From: Candidatus Defluviilinea gracilis
Lineage (GTDB): Bacteria > Chloroflexota > Anaerolineae > Anaerolineales > Villigracilaceae
Direction: 5' to 3'
NCBI GenBank assembly: GCA_016716235.1
Contig: JADJWS010000001.1
Span: forward strand, 1,240,001-1,304,000
Length of the DNA: 64,000 bases
Shown here: in pieces, positions 16,058 to 23,266 of the stretch
How positions within the stretch are numbered: the stretch's first letter is position 1
Layout: every line of letters begins with the position of its first letter
The notes under the pieces: generated by a model
Database searches by the model: none
What the model was told of the DNA's origin: nothing
Seen by the model: the letters and a program-made list of their open reading frames with translations, nothing else
Program-made: the position numbers and the translations under genes

Positions 16058-18520
16058 ATGCAAACTGCAGCGCTGAGTCGTGTTCAAGGACGCCTGTCAA
16101 CATCCCTCCCGCTGGTATGGGTTTCGCTCGCCTTCCTTGCGGGGATCGCGCTTGCCAGTTATCTCTCCTTGCCGGTTTGGGTTTGGGCGGTATTTGCCGT
16201 TCTCTTTATGATCCTTGCCATCTTCGTTCGCCGTTTTTCTCCCTTCGAAAGTCTCCGGGCATCGCATCCCACGTTTCACTTTCTATTTCAACCTTTTTTC
16301 TTTCTTCTCTTTTTCTTTCTGTTTCTCGGTTCAGCCCGCTACCAATTCTCCGTCCCCAACTTCGACGCGTTCCACGTCGCCTTCTACAATGACCGCAATT
16401 ACGATTTGCTACTCACCGGTCATCTCGTTGAACCCCCCGATTACCGCGACTCCTACACCAACCTCCGCCTACAAGTGACAGCCGTAGACACCGGCGACGG
16501 CGATCTCCCAGTCGAAGGCTTGTTGCTTGCGCGTGTGGACGCCAACCAGCCCTTTCACTACGGCGAAATCATCCGCCTGCGCGGCAAACTCAAAACCCCG
16601 CCCGAAAACGAAGACTTCTCGTACCGCGACTACCTCGCCGCGCAAAACGTCCACTCGTACATTTCCAGCGCGGAGGTGACGATCTTGCCCGGCCGCGGCG
16701 GCAACATCTTCTCAGCCGCGCTCTACGCTTTCAAAGAACGATCGCTCGCCAACATCTACCGCATCTTTCCCGACCCCGAATCGTCCCTGCTGGCGGGTAT
16801 CCTCCTCGGTGTGGATACGGGACTCACCAAAGAATTGCAACAAGCCTTCAAAAACACCGGCACCGCGCACATTATTGCCATCTCGGGCTTCAACATCAGC
16901 ATCATCGCCGGGATCTTCTTTACGATGTTCAGCCGCATGGTTGGTCCGCGCTGGGGCTCGGCGCTTGCCGTGTTGGGGATTATCTTGTACACCCTGCTGG
17001 TCGGCGGCGACGCGGCAGTTGTGCGCGCCGCAATCATGGGAACGTTTGCTTTGTTCGCGCGGCAGATCGGGCGCAGGCAATTCGCGCTGAACACATTGCT
17101 TGCTGTGGCAATGTTGATGTGCGCGTGGAATCCGTTGTATATTTGGGATGTCGGCTTTCAATTATCGTTCTTCGCCACGCTGGGTCTCATCCTCTACGCC
17201 GAACCGTTTTCCAAATTTGCCGCCCGCGCGCTCAACCGCTATGTTCCACTTTCCACTGCTGAAAAAATAATTCAGCCTCTTTCCGATTTCGTCCTCCTCA
17301 CCTTTGCCGCGCAACTCACCACCATTCCAATCATGGCATATCACTTCCAGCGCATCTCGCTCATTTCGTTCATCGCCAACCCATTCATCCTGCCGGCGCA
17401 ACCGGCGGTGATGATCCTCGGCGGCGTCGCGGTCCTCCTCAGCCTGATCTGGCTGCCGCTGGGTCAACTGGCGGCGTGGGTCGCTTACCCGTTCACGTTG
17501 TACACCATCCGCATCGTCGAACTCTTCGACCGCGTGCCGCATGGGACGATCTTTCTGGGAGATTTCTCTTTCGGATTCGTGATCCTGTTCTACGCGGCGC
17601 TTCTGTTGCTGACCATTCGACCGGCTCACGGCGGCGCCTTCGGCTGGTCTGCCCTTCGCGAGCGAATCCACTCCCTACGGGCGAAGGCAGGCGCGCTCGG
17701 CGCGGGAAGCGCGGTTGTCCTGTTGACCATTGCCCTGCTCCTCATCTGGCGCGCGGCTGTCTCCCTCCCGGACAGACTCCTGCACATCACCTTCCTCGAT
17801 GTCGGCTCAGCGGATGCGGTCTTCATCAAAACGCCGTCGGGCAAGAACATCCTCGTCAACGGCGGGCCCAGCGTAACCATCCTTTCAGACGAACTCGGCA
17901 GGCGCGTCTCTGCTTTTAACCGCTCACTCGATTGGCTGATCATCGCCAGCACGGAGGAAGAACAGGTCGCGTCACTGCCGCGCGCGCTCGAACGTTACAC
18001 GCCCGATAGCGTGTTGTGGAGCGGCAACCGGCAGGGATCGTTTTCCTCGCGCGTGTTGTACGAGTACCTCACCCTGCAAGCCATTCCCGTAACGTTCGCG
18101 GAAACCAACCAAACCCTCGACCTCGGCGACGGCGCCGCACTGCAAATACTCACAACGGGCGCGCGCGGTTCGGTGTTATTAATTGAGTGGCAGAACTTCC
18201 GCGCGGTATTGCCCATCGGCATGAGTTTTGAAGCCATTGCCGAACTGCGCGACGGTCAGTCGGTTGGACCGGTCAGCGTGCTGTCGCTCGCCGATTCGGG
18301 ATATGCGCCCTCCAACCCGCCGGAATGGATCGTGAATCTCAACCCGGAGGTGATCGTGCTAAACGTTTCCGCAGGCGATCAAAACGGGATGCCAGACGAC
18401 GAGACGCTCGACGCGGTCAAGGATCATGAGTTGCTCCGCACCGACCAGAACGGCTGGATCGAGATCACCACGAACGGTGAGCAAATGTGGGTGAATGTGG
18501 AGAGAAATCGAGGAGAATGA
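16058..18520 (+). CDS. comEC: ComEC/Rec2-type competence membrane protein with degenerate C-domain
   Basis: 820 residues from the ATG at 16058. There are three N-terminal helices, an OB-like DUF4131 region (about 90-215), then the Competence domain (about 225-500) with AISGFNISIIAG and a bundle of helices. ComEC carries single-stranded DNA across the membrane during transformation. The C-terminal metallo-beta-lactamase-like domain (about 578-815) keeps FLDVGSADAVFIKTPSG. However, its metal motif HxHxDH is replaced by STEEEQ in LIIASTEEEQVASLP, and LIDGGP has become LVNGGP. The nuclease-like activity is therefore likely lost. A TATGAT box sits 10 bp before the ATG. Confidence 0.88.
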   Translation: MQTAALSRVQGRLSTSLPLVWVSLAFLAGIALASYLSLPVWVWAVFAVLFMILAIFVRRFSPFESLRASHPTFHFLFQPFFFLLFFFLFLGSARYQFSVPNFDAFHVAFYNDRNYDLLLTGHLVEPPDYRDSYTNLRLQVTAVDTGDGDLPVEGLLLARVDANQPFHYGEIIRLRGKLKTPPENEDFSYRDYLAAQNVHSYISSAEVTILPGRGGNIFSAALYAFKERSLANIYRIFPDPESSLLAGILLGVDTGLTKELQQAFKNTGTAHIIAISGFNISIIAGIFFTMFSRMVGPRWGSALAVLGIILYTLLVGGDAAVVRAAIMGTFALFARQIGRRQFALNTLLAVAMLMCAWNPLYIWDVGFQLSFFATLGLILYAEPFSKFAARALNRYVPLSTAEKIIQPLSDFVLLTFAAQLTTIPIMAYHFQRISLISFIANPFILPAQPAVMILGGVAVLLSLIWLPLGQLAAWVAYPFTLYTIRIVELFDRVPHGTIFLGDFSFGFVILFYAALLLLTIRPAHGGAFGWSALRERIHSLRAKAGALGAGSAVVLLTIALLLIWRAAVSLPDRLLHITFLDVGSADAVFIKTPSGKNILVNGGPSVTILSDELGRRVSAFNRSLDWLIIASTEEEQVASLPRALERYTPDSVLWSGNRQGSFSSRVLYEYLTLQAIPVTFAETNQTLDLGDGAALQILTTGARGSVLLIEWQNFRAVLPIGMSFEAIAELRDGQSVGPVSVLSLADSGYAPSNPPEWIVNLNPEVIVLNVSAGDQNGMPDDETLDAVKDHELLRTDQNGWIEITTNGEQMWVNVERNRGE

Positions 18521-18523
18521 ACC

Positions 18524-18925
18524 ATGAGCGAACTGACAATACAAACTTCGCAAGTGCAAGGCAACGTTTCGGTTACGATATTGAACCTGGCCGGTCATTT
18601 GCACGGCGCGACCGAACATCAGTTGCTGGATGCCGCGCGACAGGCGCATGAAGACGGGGCAAGACACCTTTTGTTAGATACCTCTGGCTTGGATGTATTA
18701 TCCAGCGCGGGTTTGCGCGGCATTCAAGGCGCGTTCAAACTGTTCACCCCGCCCCGCGATGTTGAAACGATCAGCCGTCACGAAACAGAACAATACAAGT
18801 CTCCCTATTTCAAAATGATCTGCTCGAACCCGCAGATCTACTATATCCTCAACATTACCGGCTTCGCGCAAAATATACTCATCTTCAACAATCTGGAAGA
18901 GGCGCTCAACTCATTTGGCGGTTAA
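18524..18925 (+). CDS. STAS-domain anti-sigma-factor-antagonist-like protein
   Basis: 133 residues. The STAS fold is shown by VTILNLAGHLHG, HLLLDTSGLDVLSSAGLRGI and the final ILIFNNLEEAL. The Ser pair at 60-61 lies where antagonists are phosphorylated; which one is used cannot be decided. An insertion of about 20 residues (about 76-96, TPPRDVETISRHETEQYK) lengthens the usual domain. It starts 3 bp after comEC and ends 15 bp inside the convergent glycosyltransferase gene. No kinase or phosphatase partner is adjacent. Confidence 0.8.
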   Translation: MSELTIQTSQVQGNVSVTILNLAGHLHGATEHQLLDAARQAHEDGARHLLLDTSGLDVLSSAGLRGIQGAFKLFTPPRDVETISRHETEQYKSPYFKMICSNPQIYYILNITGFAQNILIFNNLEEALNSFGG

Positions 18926-19996
18926 CACGTTCAGCGCGCTTACAAACGCATCTGCCATTCTTTCGATGTTGATCTCCTCTTTCACGATCCGAAACGACTC
19001 TGCCCCCATCGTTCGCAGACGCGCCGTATCCGACAGCGCGTCTTTCATTGTGGCAACCAGCGCGTCGAAATCATCGGGCGGGACTTGCCAACCGTTCTCT
19101 TTTCGCACGAGATCATCCTGCGTGCCGTCTCCCTGCGCCACGATGACGGGCAGACCGTAACTCATCACCTCTTGGACAGCCAGCCCCCCGGTTCCCGGCA
19201 GGACGAAGAGGTCTGCCTCTTCCATGTGAGCCTTTAACTCCGCCCCATGCTTTGCGCCCACAAACTCCGCGGACGGATAAATTTCTGCGGCGAGTTCCTC
19301 AAACGCCTCGCGTTCGGGCCCATCACCGACAATGACCAGCCGCACATTTTGAATCTCCGCGCACGCGCCGAGTAACAAATCTATATTTTTGCGTAATTGC
19401 AATCGTCCCACGAAAAGGATGTAAGGCTTTTCATTAAACGTGTTTGGTCGCTTTGGCATTTCCCATGTTGGCGAAGGGGAGACAGAATTATGCGCGACGA
19501 AAATATTATCGAGGGGAAAGCCCAAGTTGGCATATTCGTCCGCGCCGCGTTGACTGTACGCGATCAGCGCATCGAATTGACTGAGGAAGGCGCTTCTTCT
19601 TCGTTCACGCCATCCGCTGACGGCGGGCGCGCCAAGTCCCCACCCGATGACCGGTTTGTTTTGCTCGCGCATCCAATTCACGGCGGAAGAAGTGGAAAGA
19701 TAGCGCGGGTTGGCTTCCACGATCAGCGCGTCGGGATTCCACTCTTTCAGCCAGTTCGTCAATCCGCGCTGATAACACAAATAAAAATTCCCGCCAAACA
19801 AATGTATGTTTTTCCCTAACTCGTATCTCGTAACTCGTAACTCGCTTGTCGTCGTAATTCCTTCGCTTGGACGCGGCAAGCCGGTGAAGAGACTCATCCC
19901 GCCATCGCAGGCGGAGGCGAGCAAGTCAAAGAACGGAGCGCGATAACTTGGGAGGACGCGTTGTTGCAGGGCGAGCCTGCCATTGAATCGATTCAT
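18911..19996 (-). CDS. Glycosyltransferase family 4 protein
   Basis: 361 residues from the ATG at 19996, which overlaps the stop of the upstream gene by 4 bp (ATGA). The C-terminal GT-B half has the GT4 pattern: ILFVGRLQLRKNIDLLL, VIVGDGPERE, and FVLPGTGGLAVQEVMSYGLPVIV with the EX7E-like donor site. The N-terminal half binds the acceptor. Codons for TTSELRVTRYELG (about 48-60) are built of repeated AACTCGTA units, so a repeat seems to have been absorbed in frame. Sugar unknown; envelope or exopolysaccharide synthesis is likely. Confidence 0.85.
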   Translation of the reverse strand: MNRFNGRLALQQRVLPSYRAPFFDLLASACDGGMSLFTGLPRPSEGITTTSELRVTRYELGKNIHLFGGNFYLCYQRGLTNWLKEWNPDALIVEANPRYLSTSSAVNWMREQNKPVIGWGLGAPAVSGWRERRRSAFLSQFDALIAYSQRGADEYANLGFPLDNIFVAHNSVSPSPTWEMPKRPNTFNEKPYILFVGRLQLRKNIDLLLGACAEIQNVRLVIVGDGPEREAFEELAAEIYPSAEFVGAKHGAELKAHMEEADLFVLPGTGGLAVQEVMSYGLPVIVAQGDGTQDDLVRKENGWQVPPDDFDALVATMKDALSDTARLRTMGAESFRIVKEEINIERMADAFVSALNVLTAK

Positions 19997-20421
19997 GATG
20001 GGATATGCGGAGCCTGCCACGCGGGAGATTTGTGCGCATGGACAACTTTCCACGCGCCGTTGAGTTTCACCATCACGCGGCTTTCGTTGTGAGACGCAAC
20101 CTTCACGCCGTCTGCGGAGGCTGTGCTGATGAGCAATGTATAACTTGCAATCGCGGTCTCGCCGTAGTTTTGAATATGCAAATTCGAGAGATCGAATCGC
20201 GTTGCAGATTTTCCCTTCGCGTCCGCGCCGAAGACCGTGCCGCGCTCGGCATTGGACGACATCATAAATTCATGGAAGGGAAGCCCGTCAATGCGATGCG
20301 GTGTGATCCACCATTCGTAAAGAGTCAAATCTTCGGCGGTAGTTTCGTTGTAGGTCTTCATGTCGTTCTCCTGAATGGATTGCAAGTGCTTTTTCAGGAA
20401 GGCGATGATTTCTTCGGACAT
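19993..20421 (-). CDS. SnoaL/CaMKII-association-like protein
   Basis: 142 residues of a cone-shaped alpha+beta barrel type: helical start (EEIIAFLKKHLQSIQENDMKTY), then TAEDLTLYEWWITPHRIDGLPFHEFMM and the closing strands ASYTLLIS ... SRVMVKLNGAWKVVHAHKSP. This matches SnoaL-like/DUF4440 and CaMKII association-domain proteins. In bacteria they bind small ligands or act as isomerases or hydrolases; the role here is unknown. It is translationally coupled to the glycosyltransferase downstream (ATGA). Confidence 0.75.
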   Translation of the reverse strand: MSEEIIAFLKKHLQSIQENDMKTYNETTAEDLTLYEWWITPHRIDGLPFHEFMMSSNAERGTVFGADAKGKSATRFDLSNLHIQNYGETAIASYTLLISTASADGVKVASHNESRVMVKLNGAWKVVHAHKSPAWQAPHIPS

Positions 20422-20440
20422 GAAAATCTCCTTTTCAGGT

Positions 20441-20617
20441 TACCTCGGTGGTTGAGTAGCCCCGCGCGTGCTGAGCGGAGCGATAGCGAAGTCGAAGCAT
20501 CGCGGGGCGTATCGAAACCACCACGCCATACAGCAATTCTCGTAACAAAATTTCTTTTGCATACTGGTGGTTTCGATACGGGCTCGCTATCGCTCGCCCT
20601 ACTCAACCACCGAGGTA
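20441..20617. mobile_element. MITE-like element, 177 bp, copy 1
   Basis: Terminal inverted repeats of 19 bp match perfectly: TACCTCGGTGGTTGAGTAG at 20441-20459 and its complement at 20599-20617. A second, inner pair (CGTATCGAAACCACCA and its inverse near 20564-20582) surrounds a central stretch containing GTAACAAAATTTCTTTTGC. A similar 182-bp element is at 43202-43383, with related centre GCAACAAGATTACTTTACG. No gene lies inside. It abuts the stop codon of the next glycosyltransferase. Confidence 0.75.
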
Positions 20618-20618
20618 T

Positions 20619-21623
20619 TCATAACAACACTTTCAAATATTCATCCACCATTGTATCCAATCCCAAAACAGACTCTGCCCTCGCGCGCGCGGATGTGCGG
20701 AAGCGTTCATTATCGCGCAAGATTTCATCCGCCGCCTCCGCCAGCGACGGGATGTCTGGTCGCTCCAACTTCCACGGGTTCGCGCCGTGAGCAACAAGCC
20801 GACCGGCATCTCCCTGCACAAGTTCAGCAAGCGAGCCGGTGTCGAAACCGACAACAGGCAGTCCGCACGCCAGCGCTTCGATGACCGAATTTGGGCATGG
20901 CGGATTCACTTCCGCGGAAAACAGAAGATGCGACGAACGTTCGAGAAACGGAATCTCCTCGCGCGGCATCGAATCAATGAAACGGATTTGGAAATCTTTT
21001 TGTTCTCCCAATTTCTTTTTCGCGTTCGCATCCACGCGCCCGACGATGACCAATTCAATTTTATGCTTCTTCGATAACTGCTTTGCCAGGTCAACCGCGT
21101 AAAACAAACCGGAGTCGAGTCCGCCAGCGAGGCTTCCTTCAACAACCAGCAAGCGATAAAAATCTGTTGGGCGTTCGCGCGATCCGTTCGGCGAGTATTG
21201 ATCCAAGTCCACGCCGTTGAGAATCACGGAAGAGGGAATGATCGTCTTTCCGTACCAATCCTCCCACCAGCCTTTGACGAAGTGACTTTGATAGATCACT
21301 TTATCCGCAAGATGTTTTCGAATGAACGAAAGATTCCAGTTGCCATAGATCGCGCGGGTTGTGTAACGCAGTCCAGCCCAGCGCACGCGGTGGACCCAGT
21401 TCAAGCCGTCGAGGCGCTGGACGATTCGCTGTCCCTTTGAACGCGCTCGACGCAGGCGCGGCAGGTTCTTCGTCCCGGCGAGAACGAGGACGGCATCCGC
21501 TGGCTGATCCAGATCGTACGTCACGTCCACATTGCGCGTGCGGAGTCCGCTTTCAAATTTGAGTCGGAACGAGGTGACGCCGCCGAATCCCTCCACGCGG
21601 GGAAAAATACAAATACGAGGCAT
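20619..21623 (-). CDS. Glycosyltransferase family 4 protein
   Basis: 334 residues. N-terminal Rossmann half with the glycine-rich VEGFGGVTSFRLKFE and the acceptor-side stretch QRLDGLNWVHR. The C-terminal half has LLVVEGSL, ELVIVGRVD and the donor-binding PPCPNSVIEALACGLPVVGFDTGSL, close to the GT4 EX7E site but with N-S before the Glu. It is probably for envelope polysaccharide. The stop codon lies one base from the MITE-like element. It is divergent from the gene at 21655. Confidence 0.82.
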   Translation of the reverse strand: MPRICIFPRVEGFGGVTSFRLKFESGLRTRNVDVTYDLDQPADAVLVLAGTKNLPRLRRARSKGQRIVQRLDGLNWVHRVRWAGLRYTTRAIYGNWNLSFIRKHLADKVIYQSHFVKGWWEDWYGKTIIPSSVILNGVDLDQYSPNGSRERPTDFYRLLVVEGSLAGGLDSGLFYAVDLAKQLSKKHKIELVIVGRVDANAKKKLGEQKDFQIRFIDSMPREEIPFLERSSHLLFSAEVNPPCPNSVIEALACGLPVVGFDTGSLAELVQGDAGRLVAHGANPWKLERPDIPSLAEAADEILRDNERFRTSARARAESVLGLDTMVDEYLKVLL

Positions 21624-21654
21624 GAGAGTATTATAATTGCCGCGAGGAAATCAC

Positions 21655-23058
21655 ATGGAAAAACCCGATATTGAGTTTGTCAATTTCCTGAAAGCCTATC
21701 CCACCTACCCCACCACAAAGATCATCGACGACCTGCGCGCCACCGACTACTCCCGCCTCGACCTGGGCGGGCATGTCTACCTCGATTACACCGGCGGCGG
21801 GCTGTATGCCGATTCGCAATTGCGACGCCATAACAAACTTCTCGCCGAGCATGTCTTCGGCAACCCGCACTCCACCAACCCCACCTCGCTTGCCGCCACG
21901 CAACTGATCGAACACGCGCGCGAATACGTTCTGCATTTTTTCAACGCGGACCCGAAGGAATACCTCGCCATCTTCACTCCCAATGCCAGCGGCGCGTTGA
22001 AACTGGTCGGCGAGTCATATCCCTTTGCAAAGGGACGTTATCTCCTCACCTTCGACAATCACAACTCGGTCAACGGGATTCGGGAATTCGCCCACGCGCG
22101 CGGCGCCGAGGTGACGTACATCCCGGTCGCGTTGCCCGACATGCGCGCAGACGAATCGGGACTCCGCCTCGAACTGGCTCGCCCATCGGAGAATGGACAC
22201 AACCTTTTTGCCTACCCCGCGCAATCGAATTTCTCCTCGGTGCAACATCCGCTTGAGTGGATCGAGGAGGCGCACAAACACGGCTGGGACGTTTTACTCG
22301 ACGCCGCCGCGTTCGTACCCACCAGCAAATTAGACCTGGGCAAAGTCCAACCCGAATTCGTTCCCATTTCATTTTATAAAATGTTCGGCTATCCCACCGG
22401 GCTGGGCGCATTGATCGCAAAAAAATCTGCGCTGGCGAAATTGCATCGTCCGTGGTTCGCGGGCGGGACGATCACCGTCGCCTCGGTGCAGGGCGCCAAG
22501 TTTTACATGGCAGACGGTTCCTCCGCGTTCGAGGATGGGACGATCGATTACCTCAACATCCCCGCCATTGAAATCGGACTCAAGCACATCGAGTCCATCG
22601 GCTACGACGTGATCCATGAGCGCGTCCATTGCCTGACGGGCTGGCTGTTGGATAACCTCACCGCGTTGAAACATAGCAACGGGGCGAATCTGGTGCGGGT
22701 TTATGGACCAACTGTAATGGCGGGAAGAGGCGGGGCGATCACCGTCAATTTCTACGATAAAGAAGGCAATGCCCTCGATCATCGTTACATTGAAGAACAA
22801 TCCAACGCGTCCAACATTTCTCTGCGCACCGGCTGTTTCTGCAATCCGGGGGCTGGGGAGGTGGCGCTTGAAATTTCGCGCGTCGAGTTAGATGTGTGTT
22901 TTACGAGCCCGGGTCACGAGGATCGCCTGTCTTTGGACGATTTCCGCACTTGTATCGATGGCAAATCCACCGGCGCGGTGCGGATTTCCATTGGTTTGAT
23001 GACCAACTTCAAAGATGCGCAGAAATTCCTCGCCTTTGCCCGCACCTTGCTTTCCTAA
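21655..23058 (+). CDS. Class V aminotransferase, molybdenum-cofactor-sulfurase-like
   Basis: 467 residues from the ATG at 21655 with GAGG before it; an upstream TTG at 21637 is less likely. Fold-type I PLP enzyme of the NifS group: NASGALK, a probable PLP Asp in VLLDAAAFVPTS, the PLP-lysine motif ISFYKMFGYPTG, and the active-site cysteine region RTGCFCNPGAGE. FYKMFGYPTG and RTGCFCNPG are signatures of the cysteine-desulfurase half of eukaryotic molybdenum cofactor sulfurase. The C-terminal MOSC domain of those enzymes is absent. TATAAT lies at 21632-21637. The exact sulfur acceptor is unknown. Confidence 0.82.
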   Translation: MEKPDIEFVNFLKAYPTYPTTKIIDDLRATDYSRLDLGGHVYLDYTGGGLYADSQLRRHNKLLAEHVFGNPHSTNPTSLAATQLIEHAREYVLHFFNADPKEYLAIFTPNASGALKLVGESYPFAKGRYLLTFDNHNSVNGIREFAHARGAEVTYIPVALPDMRADESGLRLELARPSENGHNLFAYPAQSNFSSVQHPLEWIEEAHKHGWDVLLDAAAFVPTSKLDLGKVQPEFVPISFYKMFGYPTGLGALIAKKSALAKLHRPWFAGGTITVASVQGAKFYMADGSSAFEDGTIDYLNIPAIEIGLKHIESIGYDVIHERVHCLTGWLLDNLTALKHSNGANLVRVYGPTVMAGRGGAITVNFYDKEGNALDHRYIEEQSNASNISLRTGCFCNPGAGEVALEISRVELDVCFTSPGHEDRLSLDDFRTCIDGKSTGAVRISIGLMTNFKDAQKFLAFARTLLS

Positions 23059-23086
23059 ACGTTGACGTAACTCCTACGCCCCAGCC

Positions 23087-23114
23087 TTGACTCTCCTTCT
23101 TTAACGCGTATAAT
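23087..23114 (+). promoter_or_regulatory. rpoC promoter
   Basis: TTGACT (23087-23092), a 16-bp spacer and TATAAT (23109-23114). It gives a leader of about 145 bases before the GTG of rpoC. Confidence 0.75.
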
Positions 23115-23150
23115 TGCCGTCGTTGGATGTAAAAAACGAGTACTTACCAG

Positions 23151-23183
23151 CAAGCGCTTCAGAAAATACTCTGGAAGCGCTTG
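23151..23183 (+). promoter_or_regulatory. Strong leader hairpin upstream of rpoC
   Basis: CAAGCGCTTCAGA (23151-23163) pairs with TCTGGAAGCGCTTG (23170-23183) over 13 bp with one bulged G and a six-base loop. A CCTTTGTTTGTCT stretch follows. It could act as an attenuator or protein-binding leader for RNA polymerase subunit synthesis. Confidence 0.6.
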
Positions 23184-23266
23184 CCTTTGTTTGTCTCTGA
23201 TACCAGCCGACTATACGCTGTATAGAGACAGCCATACTCCGTAAACTTTTTTTCAGGAGAAAACAC

